The position numbers were made by a program, and so were the translations under genes. From Jaapia argillacea MUCL 33604 (lineage: Eukaryota > Basidiomycota > Agaricomycetes > Jaapiales > Jaapiaceae), in contig KL197745.1 in the NCBI GenBank assembly GCA_000697665.1, positions 1 through 40,748 on the forward strand: a stretch of DNA of 40,748 nt, written 5' to 3'. This document shows positions 1 through 9,931 of this stretch, one piece after another. Positions within the stretch are counted from its first letter, which is position 1, and each line of letters begins with the position of its first letter. The notes under the pieces were generated by a model. That model was not told the origin of the DNA. It made no database searches and saw nothing but the letters and a program-made list of their open reading frames with translations.

Positions 1-80
1 CCCTAACCTAACCCTAACCTAACCCTAACCTAACCCTAACCCCTAACCTAACCCTAACCCCTAACCTAACCTAACCCTAA
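1..80. repeat. Telomeric repeat tract (chromosome end), C-strand
   Basis: Fourteen uninterrupted units are readable: six CCCTAA, six CCTAA and two CCCCTAA. They are followed by ACCCCG and then unique sequence. Read toward the end of the chromosome, the G-strand is TTAGG, TTAGGG and TTAGGGG mixed, with the first seven units alternating strictly 6-5-6-5-6-5-6. The position at base 1 and the C-rich strand reading 5'->3' into the window fit a true left chromosome end. The number of units is whatever the assembly retained and does not measure telomere length. Confidence 0.97.
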
Positions 81-1025
81 ACCCCGATGTCGTTCACACA
101 CTAACTATGTCTGGACTGACAGCGTGGATTTCGCCATACGCTTGCGACCAATAGCATAAATCACTGACTACTCGTCCCGTAGCAATTATACCTAAAGTAA
201 GACCTGAACGGACGGTCGTGGGGGTTACTGCGCATTCCGGTTTGACCCATGGTCGGCTGGGTGGCTATGCCTCTGCTTCGCAGACCTATTACGGGTGCAG
301 TCCTTGTGTCATGGCAAGATCCGCTCTGCCCGCTGACCTTGTCGGCTGTGATGGAGAAACGGGTATATCATTCCCGATGGGAATATTCTCATGGGTACTC
401 TGGGGTTAATTCGGGCCGGAACCCATGCCAGGTAATATAAAAGCCTAGAGTAAAGAGTCTGAAGAGATTATCGAAATAGTCTGTCCTCTTCGGAACAGCT
501 ATTATTCTTTACTCCTTTCGACTTAGTTTGATTCGCTCGCGCTTCGCGCTCGCTCCCCCCTAACCTAACCCTAAGCAATGCAGAATAGGCTAACCAGATA
601 TACACATCGGCAAAAAAAATAACACTGAAACAAATAGCAAGCTGCATTGGATTTGGCGTGTAATCGATGGCGATAGATGAGAGAGATACACGAGTGCAAT
701 CGAAGTCAACTGAGTAAGGTGAGGGAAGGCTATGGACGATGAACGGGAAGTGCAAACGACGAAATTTAGACATCCAGACTTGTGGGTCACGGATATCAAT
801 TTATCGTTCGTCGTCCACCTCCGAAGAGCGTGAGTTGCAATAACAAGGTGTACAAATGAAGAAAGTAGAAGTGAAATACTAACGCAATGCCACAGGTGTG
901 TCTTTTCATCAGAGAGCGAGTGGCGGTCACTTGGGATGAAAGTAAGGTGTTGGTGTTGTGTTCTTCAACTCCCTCGCCTCGCGCTCCCTCTTGGGCTTCT
1001 CCCTGAGCCCACTCTTGGAAATGAT
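81..1025. other. Subtelomeric non-coding stretch
   Basis: I see no convincing gene here. Short open frames exist on both strands but have no recognisable motif and no paired splice sites. The only structured parts are the interstitial telomere tract at 555-574 and, just before it at about 533-554, a GC-rich near-palindrome built from alternating GCGC and CTCGC motifs. Confidence 0.6.
555..574. repeat. Interstitial telomeric repeat
   Basis: After a run of C, the sequence reads CCCCTAA, CCTAA, CCCTAA, which is the same three unit types and the same orientation as the terminal tract. It then returns to unique sequence. It lies directly after a GC-rich near-palindrome. The likely origin is an old chromosome end or a telomere-capped break later extended by new terminal sequence, but this is inference. 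Confidence 0.85.
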
Positions 1026-1900
1026 CTACGCAGAAGCGTCGTTGGCCACAGCCTCAAGTCTCGACTTGTTCTTCAATAAATCTTGGAACGGATGCAAGAC
1101 GGGAAGGTCAGCATCATTCTCTCGCTCATCTTCAAATGCACCATCCCCCTCCTCTGATCAAACAAGATCATCGAGGATAAAGAAAATACGGAAGAAATTG
1201 AAGGGACAACCACACGAAAGAATCGGGACACTCACGGCCTTGTGGCGCCACAACGGTGAACTCTTCGTTTGGTATCGAATCCGCGAACTTATTTCCAAGC
1301 TCTCCTCAACTGGCGGAAGCAGGTATGCGGGAACTTGAGGGAGAGGAGTCGAAGCGCCATCTGATGGCGCCACCGAACCATTCCTCGAGCGACGCGAGCC
1401 GGAGGAACTGCCAGCCTTGATAGGTGCCAAAGAGGGTGAAGAGATCCAGGACGTCGAGGAAGAAGTGAAAGACGGGAGTGAGAACATGGATGACGGCGCT
1501 GGAGATGGAGGGTTCGGGGGCTCGATACCGTCGAGGTCACCATCCTCTTCAACGATAGCTTCATCCTCAGCTGATGGGATGAAGTTGTGGAAGAGGAGCT
1601 CTGCTTGCCACATGGAGGTGTTCTTGGATTCGATGCAGACGTCCATGCGTGCAGGGCGCGACAGCACGGGGTCAAGACGCTCGAGATGGTTAGTGGCCCT
1701 GCGAGAAGGTGTCAGGACAAAGTCAGATACAATATAGATGCAAGACTTACGCGAACAAGAGTCGAACCCCAGCAGTGGTAACACCATCCAAGGCATTCGG
1801 TAAACCACTCAACGTCAGCGTGTTCACATCGGACAACTGCTCCTTCCTCCTCCTTCCACTACTATTGTCTTTAGAGTGTCCGTGTCGAGTGAATGAACGT
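1026..1900 (-). pseudogene. BCS1-type AAA-ATPase, C-terminal remnant
   Basis: On the minus strand the pieces LSDVNTLTLSGL, NALDGV and LLFA are followed by a GT-AG intron of about 53 bases (around 1695-1750) and then TNHLERLDP, LSRPARMDV and WQAELLF. This is the second half of a BCS1-like AAA module: sensor, arginine-finger region and the region after it. A serine/proline-rich insert of about 80 residues follows, common in basidiomycete copies. The reading frame then breaks, and FADSIPNEEFTV and LLKNKSRLEAV appear in other frames before a stop at 1026-1028. The Walker A/B half and the mitochondrial N-terminal domain were not found upstream. Family members act as mitochondrial inner-membrane AAA chaperones, and basidiomycetes carry many dispersable paralogues. 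I read this copy as a truncated, frameshifted relic. Confidence 0.8.
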
Positions 1901-3020
1901 ACACTGAGACAATCGAATGCTTCTCCCGCCTGGACTGGCGGTTTTCCATACGCCCTCTGGGGTGTTGGGCACTTGCGAGCCCGGCGATTCGTTGTTTCTC
2001 GGGGGGTTGGTAAGGGGGATTGGGACAAATTGGGATTTGCGAGGGCCCTGACACGTATGTGTGAGTACGAGGTCGTCGTTTTGGATGGTAAGAGCGAAAT
2101 AGAGATGATTAGAACAACCCAACCCGCTCCAACGGCAGGCTGAGCTGATATGAAGGAGAGTAGGGGGATTGGTGGGTGTTGGGTGGGTTTGGAACCTCGG
2201 AGCGTAAAATTGGGTGATTGAGCGGTGTGATGAACATGAGGAGACGAGAGGGGAGGTGAGATTGTGTGGGTGTATGTGCTGGAAAGACCTGATAATTGAA
2301 GATCAGTGAATTAGCGAAAACTACACTCTGAATCGAATTTTATAACTTACCCAGAATCCGTGACTTCGTAAATGAGCCTTCCAATGTCCCACTACTTCCC
2401 TATACCGAACGCCCTCCAGTATAGACGAGGGATATGGCGATCGCGAGGAGGGATGATCTGAGGGGGTGAGGCGCCATTATGATCGAGTTGATGCAACCCA
2501 AACGAAGCGTTCACTTCGTTGGACTCTTCTGTTGGTTCTGGAAGTCCCATCGATGGCATGTGGCCCATTGCGAGGTCGACACTACGGTGTTTCAGGTGGG
2601 AAGCGGCTGGTAAGGGGGGTTAGGTCGAGTTGGAGATTGCGGGTTGGGCGATACGCATGGGATGATGCGACAGAATCTAGTTGGTCGTAAAAGTGATATA
2701 TAAATCATTGGAAAACACTGAAGCCACCCCGACAGTGGCTTGAGTGAAGCCGGGGTGGAGGAGCTGAGGCGGTTGGTAAGGGTTCAATGGGTCGGTTTGG
2801 CACCTCTGATCGTGAGACTGAACGATTGCAAGGCGTCCTAACGATGGGCAGGGGAGATGAAATGTGGTTTCTGATGGGTGTAATTGCTAGCGGGAGCTAA
2901 AAATCATGAATAAGAGACTTAGTGACAAACGCACGAGAAATCGAATTCGATACTTACCTAGATGCCCAGTACCTCAAGCTTAAGCCCAACTAATCTTCTA
3001 ATACACAGTCCGGCCTATGC
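1900..3020. repeat. Diverged tandem duplication, unit about 600 bp
   Basis: Two blocks share an ordered series of matches. The motif TGGTAAGGGGG recurs at about 2007 and 2610. A stretch reading GGTTTGG, ACCTC, GATTG recurs at about 2188 and 2798. AATCGAATT followed by ACTTACC recurs at about 2332 and 2940. On the minus strand the last motif is GGTAAGT, a perfect 5' splice site, in both units. This suggests a 5' leader with an intron, upstream of the BCS1 relic, was duplicated. Identity is low enough that exact borders cannot be set by eye. No coding frame is preserved in either unit. Confidence 0.55.
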
Positions 3021-3421
3021 CAGCATCGTGTCAACGAAATGAGAGAGAGGGAGAGTGTAGAGCACTCGAGCCCGGCAATGCGAGCGTGACTTCTGTTCGT
3101 TTGAGATCATCGCTGGGCGTCGTTGTGAGTCGTGAAGGTCGTGAAGGTCGCTAAAAATACATGGATGGTGGGATATGAGTTGTTGATGAGCAAAGAAAGG
3201 AGGGAGAGGGTAGAATGGGTTGGCAACCGTGCTAGTGCGGCACACTTCACGCGTCCCTCGCGACCAAGTCGTTTCAAACTCTACATATGATTGTCTTGCA
3301 TGTGCTGCTTGGGTCTCCAGCTAACCACTGCCCCTTCACTTGCATCTGTTTTTTTTCACATTTCCTCGTCTCCGACCCATCCACATCGTCTCACCCAACG
3401 TTAATATTCTATCACTACTGG
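3021..3421. other. Intergenic stretch between duplication and transposon
   Basis: No gene is supported. There is a small tandem repeat of GTCGTGAAG-type units at about 3128-3150 and a pyrimidine-rich stretch before the transposon end. Confidence 0.5.
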
Positions 3422-4709
3422 TGTCAGAATTTCTGAAAATTCCTTACAGCTCGTTGCATAGTATTATAAGGCCTTAAGGGTGAGGCCGTCTTACACGGCA
3501 TTATGCCAGAGGCTGTTTTTTCTGAGGTGATATAAGGCACCGCTGAAGGCCTTGTAAGGCCTTGTAAGAGCTGGCCTCCCCTACAGTCATGGTAAGGCGC
3601 TATAAGCCAGGAGGATCTGAGATGCGAACCAGAATCATAATCCACAAAAGCTATTGGCTATTCTATTCCGAGATCTCCAAGCAGATCATGTCCATCATAA
3701 CCGAAGATTTTGACAACGAGATTTGGATAAAATACCAAATAATTGACTAATATTCTCTGCATACTGTACTACTTACTACAGATACAAGATCTCTGACCGA
3801 CGCCCGCCTACGCCCCAATCGAGGGGCATCCTCATCACCGTGACCGAAACGAAAGGCGGAAATGACTCACATAACGCCCAAGACCCTCCGAAACTCTCAA
3901 TCACCCCGACCGTCGACGGCACAAGGAACCTGCCCAAAGACCGAGGCCTGGAAATTGAAGACAGTCAGCAAGAGTCAACGAACTCGCGAACTCAACGAAC
4001 TCACAAATGCTACCACCACCAACATAGCAACGGACGACAACCATCTGATAACACTAGCAAGTAACTTACCAGAAACCCCGGACTTTCCATTCTCGGATTT
4101 CCCTCTCTGCCACCCCCGACTTTGAATGCGCTGAAGAGGTCGTTTATATACCGTTGGAGAATCGGCACAGGTGCCGTCGGTCGGATCTTCCGCAGGGCTG
4201 GTTGAGCGGAGGCGAGTCGCTGGAGAAGGGCCGAGGAAGACCTGGGGGAGTCGAAGTCACTGTCAGACAAAGTTGCGAATTAGTCCCGCCATTTCACGAG
4301 GCAGACCAGATCCTCCCATATTTGGCAATGCGAGACTTGCTCGCAAAAGTCGTCAGAGAGGCAACAAGATACTCTTGTGGTGAATTCTTCAAATGCGCTC
4401 CCAGAACCAAATTTGGGTGATGAGTGGGTGGGTCAGGTCTGCGGGGACATCGGGGCAAGTTTGAAAGGTAACTGCCTTTGCAACCGCCTTACAAGGCCAC
4501 CCCCAGGTCCTTATACGGTCCTTATACCGCGTTGCGATGACATTATCAGGCGGGAGGGACCTTATTCCTGTGATAAGGCCTTGTAAGGGTTACACTGGAA
4601 CCTTACAGTTGAAAATAACGGTGTTGTAACAGACAGACCCTGGCTTATCATGGGTTAGAACCCGACTTAGGGCATAAGGCCTTACAAGCAGAATTCAATA
4701 TTTCTGACA
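3422..4709. mobile_element. DNA transposon remnant with TGTCAGAA terminal inverted repeats
   Basis: The left edge reads TGTCAGAA and the right edge reads TTCTGACA, its exact reverse complement. Similarity continues imperfectly about 20 bases inward. Just inside each end lie dense clusters of a subterminal motif, TAAGGCC or its complement, often as the palindrome TAAGGCCTTA: about 3440-3610 on the left and about 4485-4690 on the right. Such clustered subterminal motifs are typical of hAT-like and related cut-and-paste transposons, where transposase binds them. The 870-bp interior has no long transposase frame. I could not define a clean target-site duplication. The element appears internally deleted and non-autonomous. 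Its right end abuts the hydrolase pseudogene within 6 bases. Confidence 0.8.
4050..4270 (-). pseudogene. Possible transposase N-terminal exon inside the transposon
   Basis: A minus-strand frame starts MSDSDFDSPRSS, has an acidic/serine-rich opening, continues through LQRYINDLFSAF and ends at a strong 5' splice site, GTAAGT, after MESPGFL near 4070. An acidic start followed by a short helical segment and a first intron is what the N-terminal exon of a fungal transposase often looks like. No DDE or zinc-finger domain follows, so this would be only the first exon of a deleted gene. The family assignment is inference from position inside the element. Confidence 0.35.
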
Positions 4710-4714
4710 GGAGT

Positions 4715-5399
4715 GGCTCACCATTCGCCTATCACAAACTCACGCCCCTCCTCTCCGACTATCCTCTCCTACTCCCAGATTTGCGAGGACGGGATAACTC
4801 TAGGGGTCCTCCCGATGACCCAACGCACTACTCGTCACCCAACTCGCCTCCGACATTGAGTATCTCATCGATCACTTACAATTCGCCGACTTCGTCCTTG
4901 TTGGACATTCGATAGGTGGGAAGGTCGCACAGCTCCTTGCTAGCCACCAGCCGACAGGGTTGAGAGCCATGATTGTCTTCACGCCGACACCCACCACTCC
5001 TCTCCGTCTCCCACTGAGATGAAGGATCAAAAAGTGCACTCTTACGACTGCATCGAATCGGCAGAGTTTGTTTTCGGGAGCGCACTCCCATCCCCGTCAC
5101 CTCCACTTTCCGAAGACGAAATCCGTCGCGCTGTTGCTGGGAGTGCAGCAGTCAAACCAGCTACGAAAATTGCATGGCCAGAGCATGGGCTCTGCGAGGA
5201 GGATGTGTCAGGTGCCAGAGTATTGAGGTGCCCGTTCTGGTTGTAGCTGCGATGGAGCATAGAGTCGAGACTGTTGAGAGGATCAGACAAGAGATTCCGA
5301 GCAAGCTGAAGGCTGGATGGGACGGAGATGGTGGTTATGTTGGGATCTAGGCATTTGTTACTTTTGGAGGCGCCGGATCAGGTTGCGAACTATGGTTAA
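4715..5399 (+). pseudogene. Alpha/beta hydrolase, frameshifted copy 1
   Basis: Pieces of an alpha/beta-hydrolase fold appear in order in changing frames. From 4715 there is GSPFAYHKLTPLLSDY and LLLPDLRGRDNS, the strand around the oxyanion hole. After a frameshift near 4835 comes LASDIEYLIDHL, then the nucleophile elbow GHSIGG at about 4899-4916 (catalytic Ser in GxSxG). After a shift at about 5018 comes a cap-like segment through AVKPATKIAWPE. Another shift near 5221 leads to IEVPVLVVAAMEHRVE (acid region). A last shift near 5330 gives MLGSRHLLLLEAPDQV (histidine region). That is at least four frameshifts, and a stop replaces a codon near the end. The triad region is recognisable but the gene cannot be translated. 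The N-terminus before the HGxGG region is missing at the transposon edge. Confidence 0.82.
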
Positions 5400-5416
5400 G
5401 GGTTTCCTTAACCATA
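5391..5416. repeat. Perfect 11-bp inverted repeat with 4-base loop
   Basis: TATGGTTAAGG at 5391-5401 is separated by GTTT from its exact reverse complement CCTTAACCATA at 5406-5416. It spans the premature stop of hydrolase copy 1. It could be an RNA hairpin near the 3' end of the old gene or a footprint of a small insertion or excision. No T-run follows that would suggest a terminator. Confidence 0.8.
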
Positions 5417-5944
5417 TTTTTGCGTGAAGTCAGTACCCTCAATAATGTTCGAACTTCCCTCGTCGTGACTAACGCACCGTTCCACGATGTCCCTTTGATT
5501 GTGCCTGTCATGATACGTTCGGTGCCACTCTTGACGCGTGACGCATCCCCTACATGCCTCCTTTGCCAGTCCACGCAATGGTTGACTCCTTACCGACCTT
5601 GTAATGCTTGAAATCATACTGTGAACCCCTTCTTTTCGAACAAGAGTCCAATGATAACCCGACAAGAACAACACGATGCAATTTTCGTTGGCGTCGGGCG
5701 TCGATCGCCGAGCCCTTCTGCTTCGAACTCGCCCAAACAGACATTGACCAACATCGCTGTCGAATACTCGGGATCCATAAGCAGTTGTTCTCGCAATCTC
5801 AAGCGACCCAGAGGTTCGGGTGGAAGATAGTAAACCTCTCATCTCACACTGTCCGTCTCCTCCAACGTCATCCTCCGTTATCGTTTATCTGAAGATATTG
5901 CACCATTACAACCAAATTGCAACCCACATTCATCTGCCTTCTTT
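5417..5944. other. Stretch between the two hydrolase relics
   Basis: Open frames of 60-145 codons exist on both strands, but none has a recognisable domain and they contradict one another. I see nothing I can call a gene. Because the flanking relics are paralogous, this spacer may include decayed coding sequence of copy 2. Confidence 0.5.
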
Positions 5945-6345
5945 GGGGTGGCTCGCCACTAAGTCAATCCTTTCTTCGATCACGCCCTCTTCCCCTCTGC
6001 CCCGAAGTTGTGAACGTTCGGTGGGATCACTGAATGACTTCGAGGTTCTCATTGTCCACTTGAACACCGCCAACCATATCCTAATCGATAATTCTGTTGG
6101 CGCGAGTACCAAACACTCACCAACCATCAGCCACATGGCCAGAGCCTGACATCCCCTGCGTCTTCGACTCGATCAGATGTTTGAGGAGCAATTAGTGGGG
6201 AATACGGTTGCGAAGATCGCTTAGGAAGCCGTTTGGGCGGGCGTTGGGAGGATTGAGACTCCGGTGCTTGTGGTTGTGGGCGAAGAGTCGGTGTAGTGGA
6301 GGTTGAGGTTGGGGTGGTACTGGTCGAGGGTTAAGGCATCTGTTC
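5945..6345 (+). pseudogene. Alpha/beta hydrolase, heavily decayed copy 2
   Basis: At about 6040-6110 the frame reads DFEVLIVHLNTANHILI followed by DNSVGAST. This aligns with the segment DIEYLIDHLQFADFVLV followed by GHSIGG of copy 1. The nucleophile elbow is damaged: the G-H before Ser is D-N. At about 6251-6297 RIETPVLVVVGEESV matches IEVPVLVVAAMEHRV of copy 1 and is followed at once by a stop. The order and spacing match copy 1, so this is an older tandem duplicate with more breaks. No functional reading is possible. Confidence 0.6.
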
Positions 6346-6704
6346 ATTTTGGATGGTTCGGAAAGGTTGGTATGAGTGGTTGCCTGAACGGGCTGAACAC
6401 GTACGATGACTATCTCAATGATTTACTTCGCCGACCTAGAGTTAAAGTCTGTCGCTCTTCCCTCCTCTAGCGCCAAGGCTTATTCACGCCCAGCCCCAAT
6501 GACGTTTTCGAGCGAGTTGGCCGAACCTATGATTTGATCATTACGCAGGCGTTAGTCAGTGTCGCGGAGGTTCGGGTAAAATTAAGCTTTAGAAACTAGG
6601 CGAAGAAGCGACAATCACCCCTTTCCGTTTTGATATGTAGGTCCAATATTTTGGACCCACATCCCCGCGTTCCTGAGGAGTACCGCCTCCCTCTTGCCAA
6701 CAAC
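6346..6704. other. Spacer and probable promoter/5' leader of the F-box gene
   Basis: No gene is seen. The sequence between the last hydrolase homology and the first in-frame ATG of the F-box gene should contain its promoter. I could not identify a clear TATA or CCAAT element. Confidence 0.4.
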
Positions 6705-9510
6705 ATGATCACCTCGCTCAAGAGATACGCAGCCATGGGTCCAAGCTCAGGTATCAGTTCCGGCTTATATGGCGAAGAGCGCGATATCACGAAGACCGAC
6801 TACACGGACCAGATGAGCGATGAGGAGGATGCTCTTGAAGAGCTCAAGATCTTCGAGGTCGAGTCCGACATTGGGGAAGATTCTGAATGGGAGGGGGGCA
6901 TTATTTCTGCACTTGGTATGCCCTACTCAGTATTTCACCTCCCCTTTGCCTTGATAAGTTTGTTAGTTGGGCGGGCAAGAAACGACGCGACCACCTCAAC
7001 TCTCTTTGGCTCGATGCCGGCGGGTATTCTTGCGCAGGTCACTTCAATTTCCCTCCGTTTCTCGTCATGTTCAGCCCCACTAATTGCGCCCATGTTACAC
7101 AGATCTGCAGATATTGCTCACCCAGCGACTTGCTTAGTATTGCTCGAACCAACAGATCTCTACGTAAGGCTCTAATGTCACAGAAGCTCCTGCCCGTCTG
7201 GAAGAATGCACGAGTTAATACGGGAGGGATTCCTGACTGTCCCCCGTACATGTCGGAGCCCGCGTGGGCTCATTTGCTCTTCGGTAAAGCTTGTCAGGTA
7301 TGTTTCGATATTAGAGATGACTATATCATCCTGATCTACGTCTCACAGAGCTGCGGGAAAAGACGTGCTCGAAAGATTGACTTTCGTATTTTAAGACGGG
7401 TCTGTGTTCGCTGTCGGAGGAGATAGTATGTTGCTTTGACGATCCCATCGAATTCTACATGATGACTGTTTTATCACAGCTTGTCTTTCGACAATGACCG
7501 TGGGTCTTCATTCCTATGGCGCGACCCTCGGACCATGGAGGACCTTTTACCGACAACTTGTAATGTCTATCCATTCTTTGCTCCGAGGTTGGACTGAACC
7601 AGTGGATGTAGTATTGGGTCCGCGCTCCGACCTCACGTACTGGTGGGAACCGGATGTTGACCGACTGTCAAAGAAACTTGAAACTTTGAGGGATGACGTG
7701 GAACAGCAGAAACCTGGTGCTGCCCAAGTACTAGACAATTTTATATGCACAACTCGAAGCGAAGCCCAACTGATCATCAAGGTGCGCCGCACGAGTCGCT
7801 GCTGGCTTCACGTTACTGGGCAACACTATTAGTTCTCATGTCATTTATCCAGCGAGCCGCGGCTTACGAGAGGTGGGCAGAGCAACAGGAACAGCTTTTC
7901 AAGTCCTCGCAGGCGAAATTGAAGAGAGAAAGGCTGACTGAGTACGTTGAGTCATCTCGCTTATTGATTGCGGTACTAATCCACATTCAGAATTGAAACA
8001 CGTCTTACTGCAATGGGTTGGACTTGCGAAGATATCCTCACTGTAATAAGCCTACGTGAGGTTGATAACGGGTGTTTGTTGACGGATCGGAGTAAGTTGC
8101 GCTTGAGTTCCCTCGGTTGATGTTTTACCTCGCGGTATATTGATTGGACGTGAGTGCTTTAGGATGGGACCAAATCTGCCCTGCACTCGTGGCCCACCTC
8201 GAGAAACACAACACCGAGAAGCTCGCGCTTGCACGGAACAAGCAAATTGAATCCAGGTACCGAATATTCGCTGACCGATACCGAACATTCAAGGGGACTG
8301 TTCATCCTTCTCGGTGGGTTTTGTTACCCTCAGAGTCGGAGGCGTCAGAGTTGGAGCCATGTCGTTCACTGATCCATGCACCCGTCGACGTTGACATGAC
8401 TTCTGTCACTTTCTCCAAAATTGTGGACGACTTGCCTAGAATTACCACTTCGTGGGCAACTGTCAGGGCAACCGCTCTTCTCGACCTCCTCCCAGAACAT
8501 CTCCGGAGGCCCTTTGTAGACGAGGGCCCTACCTTCCTGACGGATTCTTCCTCCCCTGCCCCATCTCGAATTGACCTAGCGATGCACACTTTCACGTGTA
8601 GTACCGGCCATAGCTTGAAGATTCGATTTGGGGTGCAAGGTGGTATGGCTGAAAGCTGTCATCGCAAAGCCTTTGATACAAGTAACGGTACAACGATGCT
8701 GCAGTTCAGCTCGAGAGCATCCGAGGCAGTTGCGAGTTTGGCACGAGTTTCAGGGTTGACTCACGAGGCATTACTCGTTGTTGACCTCGACCGACTTGAA
8801 TCAAGATTTCTCTGCAAGGGTTGCCCTCCTCGTATAGTAAATATCCGAACGAAAATTGGCTACACGTGGCGCCAAGCGGTACGTGGCCATGCATATTCCA
8901 CTCTCCTCCGTTACCCCGAGATGATGCGACTCCCGCTAGGTTCAACACTACGTTACAAAAGCATCGCACCTTGCTCCTGCCTGGGATTTAATTTCTACAG
9001 AACGCATCACTTCGATTGATAGGTTTGATCGGGCATGGGACCAGACTGCTTGGATTTGTTGTCATTGCACCGTCTGCCTGAAGGGTGCGATGACTCGGAG
9101 TGCTGTGGTTAAACACTGTCGGGACAGGTATACCTTCATCCTTCACCGACTTGGAATGGTACTCATCCCTTGATATCCAGCCACCAGATGCCAACCTCGG
9201 AAGAGGGGAGAGACTTTTTCTTCGATCCGTTCCAGGATCGTATTCAGGCCATCACGTCAACCATTCGCGTTGATACCGACGGAATACCTTTCGATCTTTC
9301 CAAGAAATTCAAGTGCCTTCGTTGTGGTGCCTTCACCAAGCCCAGCAAGCATAAAAAGCGAAACGACGATAAGTTCTCCCAAGCAGAAGTTGAAGACCAC
9401 TTGAGATCGGTGTGAGTCCCAATAGATGTCATTTCAAAATGTTACTCATCTACTGCCTCAGGCATGCAATTCACATCTCCGTTCAAGTGAAGGGAAGGGA
9501 CTTCGCATGA
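6705..9510 (+). CDS. F-box domain protein, 12 exons, about 728 aa
   Basis: Proposed exons: 6705-6915, 6967-7037, 7103-7297, 7349-7425, 7480-7559, 7603-7781, 7853-7941, 7991-8091, 8163-8878, 8940-9127, 9181-9411 and 9462-9510. Together they give an unbroken 2187-base frame. The F-box spans the join of exons 2 and 3: LFGSMPAGILAQ then ICRYCSPSDLLSIARTN and SLRKALM. Next come PDCPPYMSEPAWAHLLF and a C-x2-C pair with a following CVRC, a cysteine knuckle often seen after the F-box in basidiomycetes. The middle is hydrophilic and helical. The C-terminus has more cysteine pairs (CCHCTVC, CLRCG). F-box proteins recruit substrates to SCF ubiquitin ligases; this one's substrate is unknown. The start is uncertain: 6705 is the first ATG, and 6735 has the better Kozak context. 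Intron 7560-7602 is only 43 bases; if it is not spliced, a frameshift remains there. The 51-base intron 6916-6966 is frame-neutral. Confidence 0.85.
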
Positions 9511-9931
9511 CTCACCCAAGATATCCATTATGTCGCACCGAACTGTAGTCAATAATGAGTAGCTATAGTGTTACACCCTGCCAACTACACTAACTTTTCT
9601 CGTCCCGCTTCCTCCACACATCGGGTCGGATGTGCAATAACCTACCCATTTCTGAGCGGCGAGTCGGCACCAGCTACTGTACTCTACCAGACTCATGCAT
9701 ACTAATATTTAAGGGCGGTTACATCTGCGATGGAGTCGATGGCTAGGGTGCAGATGATCGAGACAATAGCCGGGCTCTTGCGATGGAACACTGTGACTCG
9801 GCGTCGGCTTGGTGCACGCTTTGCCTGAGACATAGTGACTCTTGAAGGGAACAGAAAGGCCTGATGGGTCGTCAGGATTAGCGAGACCTAACAGGCGAGG
9901 CGTGGCGAATCGAACGCGAACAGGGGATACC
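9511..9931. other. Intergenic stretch between convergent genes
   Basis: This lies between the 3' end of the F-box gene (+) and the 3' end of the small minus-strand gene. I see no coding signal; it should hold both 3' UTRs. Confidence 0.5.

Noticed and set aside
5408-5842. A 144-codon minus-strand frame between the hydrolase relics
   Set aside because: It has no motif, conflicts with plus-strand frames, and its segment lies among decayed sequence; probably chance.
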